Source of the DNA: an uncultured Bacteroidia bacterium
GTDB taxonomy: Bacteria > Bacteroidota > Bacteroidia > Bacteroidales > F082
Direction: 5' to 3'
Assembly: GCA_902799345.1 (NCBI GenBank)
Contig: CADBZW010000005.1
Coordinates: 124,001 to 188,000, forward strand
Length of the DNA: 64,000 nucleotides
Each line of letters begins with the position of its first letter. Positions within the stretch are counted from its first letter, which is position 1. The notes under the pieces are model-generated. The model had not been told where the DNA came from. It searched no databases and saw only the letters and a program-made list of their open reading frames with translations. Positions 16,776-25,899 of the stretch are shown here, piece after piece. A program made the position numbers and the translations under genes.

Positions 16776-18239
16776 ATGAAGAATCGACATATCCTTCTCA
16801 TACTCGCCATCTTAGCCTTGGTTGCTGTTTCGTGCAAGAAACACAACCAAATCAATCCCGATTCCAACTTGAAGCTGGAGTTTTCGGCGGACACCGTCTT
16901 GTTCGACACCGTTTTCACTTCGTTGGGTTCGACCACCCACGAACTGATGATTTACAACCGCCATAGCGACGACTTGCAAATCAGCTCGATACGCCTCGTC
17001 CAGGGCGATGGCTCTCCGTTCCGCCTCAACCTTGACGGTGAGAGTGCCACCGAGATTTACGACAAAGTCATCCCTGCCAAGGACAGCCTCTTTTCCTTCC
17101 TGCGCGTCACCATCAACCCGAACGATTTGAACACGCCTTTCGTGGTGGAGGATGAGTTGGAGTTCGTCACCAACGGCAACACACAGACTGTCAAGCTCTT
17201 GGCTTGGGGACAAAACGCCAATTACATCGTCGCCGACAAGGTGGTGAACATTGGCGGACAGCCTTATCCTTACCATATCGTCGCCGACAGCTTGCAAACC
17301 ACGGTGTGGACCAAAGAAAAGCCTTACGTCATCTATGGCTATGCACTCATCAACTCGTATGGAACCCTAAGAATCGAAGAAGGCACGCGCATCTACTGTC
17401 ACCAAAACGGAGGCATCCTTTCGTGGAGCGATGGTCAACTTATCATCGATGGAACCGCCGAGGAGCCTGTCATCGTCCAAGGCGACCGTTTGGAGCCATA
17501 CTACCAAAACACGCCTGGACAATGGCAACAAATCCTGATGATGGATGGTCGCGCCGGTGCCGACCACCGCATCAGCCATGCCATCATCCGCAACGGCACC
17601 ATCGGCCTCAACTGCCAATCGGTGCTGAAAGCAACGGAATGCGCCTTGCGCATCGACAATACCATCGTCGAAAACCAAAGCGGCTACGGCCTGTTTTCCA
17701 TCTACTATGCGGCCGAAGCCAAGAACTTTGTCATCGCCAACTGCGGCCATGCCAACTTCTGGGCCTTCGGCGGCGACTACCGTTTTGTGCACGGCACCAT
17801 CGCCAATTATTGGAACGCCAACGAGCACAACAACAACGAGCACGCCGTTTCGGTGGCCAACCGTGCCATCGATGCCAACGACGAGTACTTCTATTATCCT
17901 TTCCACATGGAGATGGAAAACTGCATCATCTACGGCAAGCAAAAAGACGAGTTTAAGGGCGTCTTCGGCCCCGATGCCGACTCCTCTTACGTTTTCGACC
18001 ATTGTCTCATCCGCTCGGAGCAATACAATAACGACATGCCTGGGTTCCATCAATGCCTCTTCAACCTCGACCCGATGTTTGCCGACCCGATGAAGCCCGA
18101 CTGCCACATCGACAGCCTCGCCTCGCCTGTCATCGGCATGGGTAACCCACTGATTGGCAACCAGGTGCCTTACGATTTGGATGGAGTGTCACGCGTGGGC
18201 GCACCGGATATGGGTGCCTATCAGTTTGTTGGTCAATAA
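16776..18239 (+). CDS. Lipoprotein with parallel beta-helix-like domain
   Basis: The 487-aa product starts MKNRHILLILAILALVAVSC, a lipoprotein signal with lipobox VAVSC. An N-terminal immunoglobulin-like part (LEFSADTVLFDTVFTSLGST ... FRLNLDGES) is followed by short repeating strands typical of right-handed beta-helices (GYALINSYGTLRIEEGTRIY, HAIIRNGTIGLNCQSVLK, DNTIVENQSGYGLFSIYY). The C-terminal segment has DGVSRVGAPDMGAYQF, as in choice-of-anchor/pectate-lyase-like proteins. It is probably a surface carbohydrate-associated or structural protein; no catalytic residues can be named. An in-frame ATG at 16755 is ignored because it precedes the signal peptide and overlaps the -7 box. Its stop overlaps that of the convergent M23 peptidase gene. 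Confidence 0.75.
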   Translation: MKNRHILLILAILALVAVSCKKHNQINPDSNLKLEFSADTVLFDTVFTSLGSTTHELMIYNRHSDDLQISSIRLVQGDGSPFRLNLDGESATEIYDKVIPAKDSLFSFLRVTINPNDLNTPFVVEDELEFVTNGNTQTVKLLAWGQNANYIVADKVVNIGGQPYPYHIVADSLQTTVWTKEKPYVIYGYALINSYGTLRIEEGTRIYCHQNGGILSWSDGQLIIDGTAEEPVIVQGDRLEPYYQNTPGQWQQILMMDGRAGADHRISHAIIRNGTIGLNCQSVLKATECALRIDNTIVENQSGYGLFSIYYAAEAKNFVIANCGHANFWAFGGDYRFVHGTIANYWNANEHNNNEHAVSVANRAIDANDEYFYYPFHMEMENCIIYGKQKDEFKGVFGPDADSSYVFDHCLIRSEQYNNDMPGFHQCLFNLDPMFADPMKPDCHIDSLASPVIGMGNPLIGNQVPYDLDGVSRVGAPDMGAYQFVGQ

Positions 18240-19942
18240 ACCACCTTTGCCTTCAGGGTTTTCTTGTTGCCGGCGCCATCGGTCACCACGACCTTCACGT
18301 TGTTGGTGCCTTTCTTCATCTTCTCGTCGATTTCGTAATACAACAAGGCGTTCTTGGCGTCGTATTGACCCAACACCCACACGTCGTCGAGATAGATGTC
18401 GTAGGTCTCGATGCCCGTCATGTCGTCGGAAATCTTGAAGCGCAGCGACTTGAGCGTGCTCACCGCCTGGCCGTCCTTGAAGTTGGAGGCCTTGACCGTA
18501 GGGGCAATCGAATCGACTTTGACGGCATACTCGCCCATGGTATAGGTGCTGACTTCCATGCAGCCGTTTTTCATCTTGCCGCCCAGCGACGACACCTTGC
18601 CGTTTTTGTCGATGTTGGCGATATACAGCCTTGAGTCGGAGGCCCATTCCTCATTGGGGCGGATGCGCACCGTGAACTTCTTGAAGGTGGTCATCTCCTC
18701 GTCGCCAAAGCGATAGACACGTGAGCAGCAGCCTTTGGCATCGCGTTGTCCCGTCTGGATCCACTCGTCGCGGAACAAGGTGCCTTTCTCCATCGACACA
18801 TTGAAATCCTCGATGATGATATCGCTGTTGAGCGTGCCGTCGGCCTTCACGAAGTACTCGCTGCGGCGGTGCATGGGACGTTCCACCTCGGCGGGTGCCG
18901 TGCCCACCAGCTTGAATCCGATGCGCGAGGTGTTGCCTGCATAGTCGGAGACTTTGAAGCAGACATTCACCGTGTCGCCTTCCACGACCGTCACCGTGCC
19001 ATTCTTGATTTCAATCATGTGAAGCTTGTTGTTGGGGTCGGTCTCGGTGCGCACATAGCTCGTCTTCTTTTGCTTGTAATGGCGATAATCCAGGAGGCTG
19101 TTCACATAGCGCGGCTCGCTATAGGAAAAGCTGTCGGCCTCCATCTGGAACGCCAATTCGTCGTCGAGATAAAGCTCATAGAGATACGGGCCATTCTTAT
19201 TAGTCGAAGTGCCCACATTGTCATAGGTGCGGATGCCGAACGCCATCGCGCCATTACCATGCACAAACTCACTGTCTTTCATGGTATAACGTCCTTTGTC
19301 GCCGCCCTCCACCGAATAATACAGAGGCTTGATGTCGCCTTCGAGCGTCGCCGAGTCGCCAATGGGATACACGGCCACGCCCTGGATGAGCGGCCGCACG
19401 TTGTCTTCGATCTTATAGCCGAAATACATCGGGTTGACGGGTTTCTCGCTCTTCGTGTGACGGATCTCGAAATGCAGGTGCGGTCCGCCCGAGCCGCCCG
19501 AGTTGCCCGCGTAGCCAATCAAGTCACCCTTTTTGACGGGAAACTTGTCGGCATCGGGATAAATCTGGGAGGCGAATTTCTTGTTGCGGTATTGGTATTG
19601 CTTCACATATTTGGCTATCTCGCCCGAGAAACGCTGCAAGTGGGCATACACCGAGGTATAGCCGTCGTAATGCGTGATATACAACACATTACCATAGCCG
19701 TAGGGCGACACGCCGATGCGGCTGATATAGCCATCGGCCACGGCATACACCTTCTTGCCTTCCACGCCTTGGGTCTTGATGTCGAGGCCGGCATGAAGGT
19801 GATTGGGGCGCAGCTCGCCAAAGGTAGCGGAGAGGTAAATCGGGATATCCAAGGGGCTGCCGTATTTCGGAAACTCTTGTGCGAAGGCACCCATCGTCAC
19901 CGAAAACGCCAATAAAACCAATAAAGAGCGCAATTTTGTCAT
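18233..19942 (-). CDS. Secreted M23-family metallopeptidase (LytM domain)
   Basis: The 569-aa product has a signal peptide (MTKLRSLLVLLAFSVTMGAFAQ). The LytM/M23 domain lies at about residues 28-170, with zinc ligands in NHLHAGLDIKT (H-x3-D) and GGPHLHFEIRHT (HxH). These enzymes cut peptide cross-bridges in peptidoglycan, or act as division/morphogenesis factors when inactive; all expected ligands are present here. The remaining 400 residues are beta-rich with Ig-like motifs (VCFKVSDYAGNTSRIGF, TNNVKVVVTDGAGNKKTLKA), probably for substrate or envelope binding. It stands alone between convergent and divergent neighbours. Confidence 0.88.
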   Translation of the reverse strand: MTKLRSLLVLLAFSVTMGAFAQEFPKYGSPLDIPIYLSATFGELRPNHLHAGLDIKTQGVEGKKVYAVADGYISRIGVSPYGYGNVLYITHYDGYTSVYAHLQRFSGEIAKYVKQYQYRNKKFASQIYPDADKFPVKKGDLIGYAGNSGGSGGPHLHFEIRHTKSEKPVNPMYFGYKIEDNVRPLIQGVAVYPIGDSATLEGDIKPLYYSVEGGDKGRYTMKDSEFVHGNGAMAFGIRTYDNVGTSTNKNGPYLYELYLDDELAFQMEADSFSYSEPRYVNSLLDYRHYKQKKTSYVRTETDPNNKLHMIEIKNGTVTVVEGDTVNVCFKVSDYAGNTSRIGFKLVGTAPAEVERPMHRRSEYFVKADGTLNSDIIIEDFNVSMEKGTLFRDEWIQTGQRDAKGCCSRVYRFGDEEMTTFKKFTVRIRPNEEWASDSRLYIANIDKNGKVSSLGGKMKNGCMEVSTYTMGEYAVKVDSIAPTVKASNFKDGQAVSTLKSLRFKISDDMTGIETYDIYLDDVWVLGQYDAKNALLYYEIDEKMKKGTNNVKVVVTDGAGNKKTLKAKVVY

Positions 19943-19992
19943 CGTTGAAGCCTAGTTATGTGAATAATTGGGCAAAGATACACCTTTTTTCT

Positions 19993-20000
19993 TATTTTTG
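19993..20000 (+). promoter_or_regulatory. -7 box upstream of the sulfatase-fold membrane protein gene
   Basis: TATTTTTG lies 22 nt before the ATG at 20023, which favours that start over upstream in-frame ATGs. Confidence 0.5.
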
Positions 20001-20022
20001 CCACGCAATTAGCAACAAAACG

Positions 20023-22017
20023 ATGCGTCGTAAAACGAGAAAAGAGAAATTCCAAGCCTGGCTTTCGTCACCTTACATGCTGTTGGCTTACCGCATGCTG
20101 GCCACTTTGTTGGCGCTCAGCATCAGCCGTTGGATGCTCTATTTGTTCAACATCCAGTTCTTCCACCAGCTGAGTCTCAGGCAAGCCGCCGTGTTGTATT
20201 TCTACGGCATGAAGTTCGACTTGCCCATCGTCTTCGCCGTCAACCTGTTGAACATCCTCTTCTATTGCTTCCCCTCGCGCATCATCTATAACAAAGGGTT
20301 GCAAAAGGTGGTCGACTTCGTGTATGTCGTGGCCAACGCCGTAGCCATCCTGCTGAACTTCCTTGACATCGTCGCGTTCCACTTCTTCGGAAAGCACCTC
20401 ACCATCGACTTCATCAAGCTGCAGAGCGGGTCTGACGAGGTGTCGTTTGGCGTGGTGAGGCAAGTCTTTTTCGACCATTGGTATTTATTGGTTATCTTTA
20501 TTCTTTTTGTGTTGATTATCAGAGTAGTGGCCAAGAGCACCCAACTTGAAGAGCCGGAAAAGGGCAAGGACGAGCAGCCCCATTGGCAACTCCACCAGAG
20601 CATCAGTCTGGCTGTCATGCTTGTGCTCACGCTTATTGCCAGCAGAAGCATCATCCATGCCAAGCCCATCACCAAGGAGACCACGATGCACTATACCGAC
20701 CCGCAAAATGCGCCCATACTATTCAACACGCCCTTCTGCCTCCTCGCTTCCCACGAATCTGAGCTGAAGGAATGGACAGGAAAATACGAGAGCGACTACT
20801 CCCCCATCCATAAAAACCTGACGGCCAACCGTTTCATCGAAAACGACAGCTTGAATATAGACACCCTCCCGAGCAATGTGGTCGTCATCATCCTGAAAAA
20901 CGTCGGGCAGGAGATGCTGGGCTATTACAGCCACGACCGCCGATCCCAACTCACGCCTTTCCTCGACTCCTTACTGACCGAGAGCCTCACTTTCAATGGG
21001 ATGTCGAACAGCAGAAGAAGCCTTGAGGTGCTACCTTCCATCCTAGCCAGCATCCCGCCGATGATGGAGAACGACTTCGTGAGATCGCCTTATGCCGACA
21101 ACGACTTTGACGCCTTCTGCCAGCACTTGCAGAGGCGGGGCTACAACACCATCTTCATGCACGGTGGCAAAAACGGGGTGCAAGGCTTCGACGACTTTGC
21201 GCGCCGTGCCGGTTTCAGCAAGTACTTCGGCCGCATCGAGTATGGCGACGACAGCGATTACGACGGACAGTGGGGCATCTACGACGGCCCCTTCCTGCAA
21301 TATGCCGTCAAGACCTTGAGCCGTGTCAAGGAGCCTTTTGCCACGGCCATTTATACCCTTTCGTCGCGCTATCCCTACAAGGTGCCCAAGGACTTTGAGC
21401 TGCCCGAGGAGAGCTACTTCTGGACGGGCTTTGAGAAGACCGTCTACTATGTGGACTGCGCCATGAGGGACTTCTTCCAGTCCGCCTCACAGATGCCTTG
21501 GTACAACCATACCTTGTTCGTCATCACATCCGATTATTCCAACAGCGAACACTTCCAGCCCGAATACAGCAACGTCTGGGGCATGTATTCCATCCCAGTA
21601 GCCTTCTATTATCCCGGCAAAATCAAGGCTCAGCGTTGCGACGAGCTAGCCCAGCAAATCGACCTCGGACCTTCCATCCTCTCCGCACTCGAAGTCAACG
21701 ACACCTTGTTTGCCTTCGGGCGCAACCTCTTCGACACGCTCAGCGAACAAGCCTTCGCCAGTTACTACAACCTCACTTACCAGTATTGCGACGGAACTTA
21801 TCTGGTGCAGTCCGACGGTGACACGCCTTTTGGCATCTTCAAGCCCATCAGCGACTCACTCTTGAGCGACAACCTCCTCGACCGCCTGCAGTGCCCCGAT
21901 ATCTACGACAAGTTGTACCGTTTCCTTCAGGTGTACAGCAACAGGATGATCTCCAATGAATTAAAACCCACAATTGACGACTTATATGAGCAAGCAGAAG
22001 ATACGATTCATTATTAA
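20023..22017 (+). CDS. LTA synthase/sulfatase-fold membrane protein with altered metal site
   Basis: From ATG 20023 (MRRKTRKEKFQAW) the product is 664 aa. About five transmembrane helices occupy residues 20-210, followed by an extracytoplasmic alkaline-phosphatase/sulfatase-fold domain. Such proteins normally transfer phosphoglycerol or phosphoethanolamine. Landmarks include a Ser in the nucleophile position (Ser333, SRRSLEVLPS), the GYNTIFMHGGKNG segment and LFVITSDYSNSEHF. Two of the four usual metal ligands are not conserved: the Glu of the ESF motif is Lys292 (IILKNVGQEM), and the His after the Asp of the TxDH motif is Tyr505 (TSDYS). It may therefore be a non-catalytic homologue. It overlaps the downstream lipid kinase gene by about 30 bp. 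Confidence 0.8.
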   Translation: MRRKTRKEKFQAWLSSPYMLLAYRMLATLLALSISRWMLYLFNIQFFHQLSLRQAAVLYFYGMKFDLPIVFAVNLLNILFYCFPSRIIYNKGLQKVVDFVYVVANAVAILLNFLDIVAFHFFGKHLTIDFIKLQSGSDEVSFGVVRQVFFDHWYLLVIFILFVLIIRVVAKSTQLEEPEKGKDEQPHWQLHQSISLAVMLVLTLIASRSIIHAKPITKETTMHYTDPQNAPILFNTPFCLLASHESELKEWTGKYESDYSPIHKNLTANRFIENDSLNIDTLPSNVVVIILKNVGQEMLGYYSHDRRSQLTPFLDSLLTESLTFNGMSNSRRSLEVLPSILASIPPMMENDFVRSPYADNDFDAFCQHLQRRGYNTIFMHGGKNGVQGFDDFARRAGFSKYFGRIEYGDDSDYDGQWGIYDGPFLQYAVKTLSRVKEPFATAIYTLSSRYPYKVPKDFELPEESYFWTGFEKTVYYVDCAMRDFFQSASQMPWYNHTLFVITSDYSNSEHFQPEYSNVWGMYSIPVAFYYPGKIKAQRCDELAQQIDLGPSILSALEVNDTLFAFGRNLFDTLSEQAFASYYNLTYQYCDGTYLVQSDGDTPFGIFKPISDSLLSDNLLDRLQCPDIYDKLYRFLQVYSNRMISNELKPTIDDLYEQAEDTIHY

Positions 22018-22876
22018 CCCCATCTCTGGAAAGAAACACAAAGACCATCTTCCGCAGCAAATCGAGGAGCACCTTGACCATTCGAGGTTTGACTACGAAA
22101 TCTTCATCTCGAATTATGCGGGGCATGCCTCCATCCTTGCCCAAGATGCCATCAACCAGCACGTTGACATCCTTGCCGTAGCTGGCGGCGACGGCTCCAT
22201 CAATGAGGTGGGCACAACGCTCATCGGCACCGATATGGCATTGGCAGTCATTCCTTGTGGCTCAGGCAATGGTTTATCGCGCTGCATGAACCTCCCTCTC
22301 GACCCCATCAAGGCCCTGCAAGTCATCAACAAGAACTATCGGCGCAAGATTGACACCGTGACTGTCAACGACAAGTCTTTCATCAGCATTTCAGGAACGG
22401 GTTATGATGCCAAGGTGGCCGAGGACTACAGCAAAGACATACGTCGTGGCTTCGAGACCTATTTCAGGTACATCATCCGCAACTACATCACCATGGAGGA
22501 GCAGCCCTACACCATCGTCATGCCCGATGAAACGCTGGACGTCAAAGCGTTCTTCATCTCCTTCGCCAACTCCAACCAGATGGGCTACGACTTCCCCATC
22601 TCGCCCCATGCCTCGTTGTGGGACGGCAAGGTGGACCTTTGCATCGTGCAAAAACCCAATCCTTTTGAACTGCCCATCATGGGCGGCTATATGCTCGATG
22701 GCATGATGGACAAGGCCCCGAAAGTCAAGATTATCCAAACGCCCGAAGCCACCATCATCCGTCCCAAGGCCGATGTCATCAACCTTGACGGCGAGTCGGT
22801 GATGATGGGAAAAGACCTTCATCTTAAAGTCAACCCATTAAGTCTCAATATCATCTGCAATGAAACACAGAAGTGA
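21986..22876 (+). CDS. Diacylglycerol kinase-family lipid kinase (YegS-like)
   Basis: The 296-aa product starts MSKQKIRFIINPISGKK. It belongs to the DAGK catalytic family: the nucleotide-binding motif AVAGGDGSINEVGT is intact, followed by VIPCGSGNGLSRCMNLP and a C-terminal ISFANSNQMGYDFPISP ... DGKVDLCIVQ domain. These soluble kinases phosphorylate membrane lipids using ATP. The gene begins inside the end of the preceding membrane protein gene and overlaps the next gene by 17 bp, so the sulfatase-fold, kinase, SUI1 and MscS genes form one operon. The in-frame ATG at 21974 is possible but less likely. Confidence 0.9.
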   Translation: MSKQKIRFIINPISGKKHKDHLPQQIEEHLDHSRFDYEIFISNYAGHASILAQDAINQHVDILAVAGGDGSINEVGTTLIGTDMALAVIPCGSGNGLSRCMNLPLDPIKALQVINKNYRRKIDTVTVNDKSFISISGTGYDAKVAEDYSKDIRRGFETYFRYIIRNYITMEEQPYTIVMPDETLDVKAFFISFANSNQMGYDFPISPHASLWDGKVDLCIVQKPNPFELPIMGGYMLDGMMDKAPKVKIIQTPEATIIRPKADVINLDGESVMMGKDLHLKVNPLSLNIICNETQK

Positions 22877-23201
22877 CAACAACGGAACCGTCTACTCCAC
22901 CAACCCCGACTTCGTCTTCGACTACGGCGAAGAAGAAGCCATCACCCTAGAGCCTGCCAAGCAAAACCTCCGTGTGATGCTCGACAAGAAGCAGCGTGCC
23001 GGCAAGAAAGTAACCCTCATCACGGGCTTCCAAGGCTCCGACTTTGACCTTGCCGTGTTGGGCAAGGAGCTGAAGTCGGCCTGCGGCGTGGGCGGCAGCG
23101 TCAAAGACGGCGAAATTTTGCTTCAAGGCGACTTCCGTGAGAAGGTGTTGGCCTTGCTCTTACAAAAAGGATACACGAAAACCAAAATCAGCGGAATATG
23201 A
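22860..23201 (+). CDS. SUI1/eIF1-family translation factor homologue (YciH-like)
   Basis: The 113-aa product has a variable N-terminus and a SUI1 domain: RAGKKVTLITGFQGSDFDL, AVLGKELKSACGVGGSVKDG, and EILLQGDFREKVLALLLQKG, with the conserved C-terminal GYTKTKISG. Bacterial YciH proteins resemble eIF1 and may affect start-codon fidelity, though they are non-essential. It overlaps both neighbours, starting 17 bp inside the lipid kinase gene and ending in an ATGA overlap with the MscS gene. Confidence 0.92.
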   Translation: MKHRSDNNGTVYSTNPDFVFDYGEEEAITLEPAKQNLRVMLDKKQRAGKKVTLITGFQGSDFDLAVLGKELKSACGVGGSVKDGEILLQGDFREKVLALLLQKGYTKTKISGI

Positions 23202-24418
23202 TTGAAAAATACATAGAAATACTTAAAAACACAGGGCTGCGGCTTCATTTTGGCGAAGCGTTGTCCGTCGGCATAGCCGAAACTCTGGCAACGCTCTCGC
23301 TGCTTTTGCTTGGCTTTGGGATATATTTTCTCGCAAAATTCATCCTGAAAAAAACCATCTACGGCATCATCCAGCGTTCCACCTCCAAATACGATGACTT
23401 ATTGCTGAAAAACAAGGTGTTGAATCGCATTTGTTTGCTCATCCCCGCCCTTCTCACGGCTGCCTTGCTCCCCGATGTCCTCCCTGATTTTCCAGAGGCG
23501 GCAGCATCCTCGCTGAAGTTGGTCAGGATCTTTGAAATCATCATTTATACGATGATCCTCAGCTCCATTGTGACGACATTGGAGGACATCTACAACACCC
23601 ATGAGATGTCGAAACTCAAGCCCATCACGGGCTTGGTGCAAGTCATCAAAATCGTGCTATACGTGGTGGCTTGTTTGGTCATCATCGCCTACCTTTTGGA
23701 CACCAAGCTCACCACCATCCTCATCAGTTTAGGCACCATGTCGGCAGTATTAATGTTGGTTTTCCAAGACACCATCAAAGGCTTTGTGGGCAGCATACAG
23801 CTCTCGGCCAACGACATGCTCCGCATCGGCGACTGGATTGCCATGGGGCCCGCCGACGGCAATGTACTGGAAATCAACCTCACCACAGTGAAGGTGCAGA
23901 ATTGGGACAACACCATCACGACCATCCCGACCTACAGTTTGGTCTCCAGCCCGTTCACCAACTGGCGCGGCATGTCGGAGTCGGGCGGACGACGCATCGC
24001 CCGCACCATCAACATCGACGTGAACACCATACGCTACTGCACACCAGAGATGATTGAGAAATACAAGCACTATTCCCTCATCAAGGACTATCTCACACAA
24101 AAAGAAGAAGACATTCTCGAATACAACAAGGCCAACCGCATCGACACGAGCGAGATCATGAACGGTCGCCAGCAGACCAACCTAGGTGTTTTCCGCGCCT
24201 ATATCAAGGCTTACCTGAACAACAACCCGAAACTGAACCACAACCTCACCATGATGGTCAGGCAGATGCAGCCCACCGAGTTTGGTATCCCGTTGCAAAT
24301 CTATGCTTTCAGCAACGACAAGAGATGGGTCAACTACGAGGAAATCCAAAGTGACATTTTTGACCATATCATTTCGGCGGCGACGATGTTTGATTTGAGG
24401 ATATACCAAAAACACTAA
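23198..24418 (+). CDS. MscS-family mechanosensitive ion channel (YbdG/MscM-like)
   Basis: The 406-aa product has about five transmembrane helices in residues 25-190. The MscS pore-lining helix and beta domain follow: LGTMSAVLMLVFQDTIKGFV, GSIQLSANDMLRIGDWI, then VQNWDNTITTIPTYSLVSSP and FTNWRGMSESGGRRIARTI. The insertion after the beta domain and the length match the YbdG/MscM subgroup, which opens under osmotic downshock. It is the last gene of the lipid kinase-SUI1-MscS operon, coupled by a 4-bp overlap, and is followed by a REP-like palindrome. Confidence 0.93.
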   Translation: MIEKYIEILKNTGLRLHFGEALSVGIAETLATLSLLLLGFGIYFLAKFILKKTIYGIIQRSTSKYDDLLLKNKVLNRICLLIPALLTAALLPDVLPDFPEAAASSLKLVRIFEIIIYTMILSSIVTTLEDIYNTHEMSKLKPITGLVQVIKIVLYVVACLVIIAYLLDTKLTTILISLGTMSAVLMLVFQDTIKGFVGSIQLSANDMLRIGDWIAMGPADGNVLEINLTTVKVQNWDNTITTIPTYSLVSSPFTNWRGMSESGGRRIARTINIDVNTIRYCTPEMIEKYKHYSLIKDYLTQKEEDILEYNKANRIDTSEIMNGRQQTNLGVFRAYIKAYLNNNPKLNHNLTMMVRQMQPTEFGIPLQIYAFSNDKRWVNYEEIQSDIFDHIISAATMFDLRIYQKH

Positions 24419-24420
24419 GA

Positions 24421-24540
24421 CGCGCTTCGCGTCATTGCGAGCGGAGCGAAGCAATCTAGACTACCGACTTCATCCCTAGATTAACTCCGTTGAATCTTCG
24501 ATTTGCTTCGTCGTTCCTCCTCGCAATGACGGCAAGCGAC
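24421..24540. repeat. REP/BIME-like palindromic repeat
   Basis: The left arm GTCATTGCGAGCGGAGCGAA (24431-24450) continues into GCAATCTAG. The inverted right arm GCTTCGTCGTTCCTCCTCGC continues into AATGAC (ending at about 24530). It lies directly after the MscS stop codon and is the best-preserved member of the set also found at 1101, 14945, 41386 and 60861. Confidence 0.65.
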
Positions 24541-24558
24541 AAAACAGTAAGTATAATA

Positions 24559-25458
24559 ATGAACGCAGGAAGAGTTTTTACTGAAAAGTATTTGCGACTG
24601 ATGTTCAAGTCGTTGCGCGATGCCACGCCTGACGAGGTGATGGAGGAGTTGGAGCATTGCCGTCGCGAGAACCGCCGCCCTGTGAGAGTGCCGCGCTATT
24701 TCAGAGGCTACTTCACCGAAGAGAAATTCAATGCGTCAACGGGTTATGAGATGCAGGTTTTCAGACATAAAAAAGGCTCTCACAAGCTCATACTCTACCT
24801 CCATGGTGGCGCCTTCATCTACCCACCCGTGTTCTTCCATTGGCGTTTCTTGCACGACCTCTGTCTGCGCACACATTGCGATGCCTTGCTGCCCGTCTAT
24901 CCCAAAGCGCCCGAATACACCTGCTCCGACACCGTCCCAGTCGTGCTTGACTTCTACAAAAGCATCTCGGAATCAAGGCAATACAAAGAAATCCACCTCG
25001 TTGGAGACTCGGCAGGGGCACATCTTTGCCTCGTCGTCGCCCAAGAAGCAGCCAAAAACGGCTGGCAACGACCCGCCACCACCACCCTGCTTTCCCCCTG
25101 CGTCGACCTGAGCCACACCAAAGAGAAGGAAATGAGGGCGTTGCAGGACAAAGACATGATGCTGCAACTCGACCGCGTCATCACCCTCAACGCCATCTGG
25201 CAAGGGGATTTACCTGTAAAGCACCCTTGGGTCAGTCCCGTGTTCGGCGACTTCAGCGGTGTCGACAACCTATATGTTTACTACGGTTCCGATGAAATCC
25301 TCCAGCCCGACGACCTCTTTCTCAAGGAGACCTACGAAAAGGCAGGAAAAACCGGACAGTTCCATGAATATGAGGGGATGTTCCACACCTTCGCGATGTT
25401 CCCGATTCCGGAGGGATTTAGGGCTTTAAAGGAGATTACAAATGATATTTTACACTAA
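24559..25458 (+). CDS. Alpha/beta hydrolase, hormone-sensitive lipase-like esterase
   Basis: From ATG 24559 (MNAGRVFTEKYLRLM) the product is 299 aa. It has the HSL-family oxyanion motif ILYLHGGAFIYPP, the nucleophile elbow LVGDSAGAHLCL, the acid region YGSDEILQPDD and the catalytic His near EYEGMFHTF. It should hydrolyse short-chain or aromatic esters in the cytoplasm; no signal peptide is present. The in-frame ATG at 24490 would extend the gene into the palindromic repeat and is rejected. It is monocistronic. Confidence 0.88.
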   Translation: MNAGRVFTEKYLRLMFKSLRDATPDEVMEELEHCRRENRRPVRVPRYFRGYFTEEKFNASTGYEMQVFRHKKGSHKLILYLHGGAFIYPPVFFHWRFLHDLCLRTHCDALLPVYPKAPEYTCSDTVPVVLDFYKSISESRQYKEIHLVGDSAGAHLCLVVAQEAAKNGWQRPATTTLLSPCVDLSHTKEKEMRALQDKDMMLQLDRVITLNAIWQGDLPVKHPWVSPVFGDFSGVDNLYVYYGSDEILQPDDLFLKETYEKAGKTGQFHEYEGMFHTFAMFPIPEGFRALKEITNDILH

Positions 25459-25505
25459 AAAGTGAAAATTAACGCAAAAATTACACTTAAAAATAAAAAG
25501 ATTTG

Positions 25506-25513
25506 TATCTTTG
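25506..25513 (+). promoter_or_regulatory. -7 box of the toxin-antitoxin operon
   Basis: TATCTTTG lies 20 nt before the toxin ATG at 25534, in an AT-rich leader. Confidence 0.5.
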
Positions 25514-25533
25514 CATCGTGATTACTGACAGCT

Positions 25534-25899
25534 ATGATAAAAACGAAACAAGAAGTTGAGGAATTTCTCGGTCGGTTTGGCATCAAGTTCGATGTTTGGG
25601 GCATATTCTATTTGGACAGGGGCAAAAACGAAGAAGCCTTGAAGGCATTGGGCATCACCCCAAAAGCCAGAGACGAAATCGTCCGCCAATTACAGGCAGA
25701 CGATTATGTGGAAACTTTGCCCACCGATTTCTTCGATGAGATGTGGGTATTCGGGAGAGACATGGACGGGACTGAACTTTATATTAAAATCGCCATGGGA
25801 CAGCCAAACGACCGTACCATATGCATTTCGTTCCACATAGCGGAACATCCCATTAACTATGCATTCAAAAAGGAGAAAAAACATGGAAAAATTTGTTGA
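25534..25899 (+). CDS. MqsR-family toxin-like protein
   Basis: The 121-aa product resembles MqsR/type II toxin proteins, which are ribonucleases of the RelE-like fold. The conserved run is ARDEIVRQLQADDYVETLPT, then EMWVFGRDMDGTELYIKI and ICISFHIAEHPI. An extra N-terminal segment (KTKQEVEEFLGRFGIKFDVW) precedes it. The gene comes first, ahead of an antitoxin-like regulator, the order also used by mqsRA. The downstream gene begins 17 bp before this one ends and has its own AAGGAG ribosome-binding site. The family call is moderate because MqsR sequences diverge strongly. Confidence 0.72.
   Translation: MIKTKQEVEEFLGRFGIKFDVWGIFYLDRGKNEEALKALGITPKARDEIVRQLQADDYVETLPTDFFDEMWVFGRDMDGTELYIKIAMGQPNDRTICISFHIAEHPINYAFKKEKKHGKIC

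Noticed and set aside
18746-19915. 389-codon open frame opposite the M23 peptidase gene
   Set aside because: It is an antisense shadow, rich in His/Arg/Val, without family resemblance.
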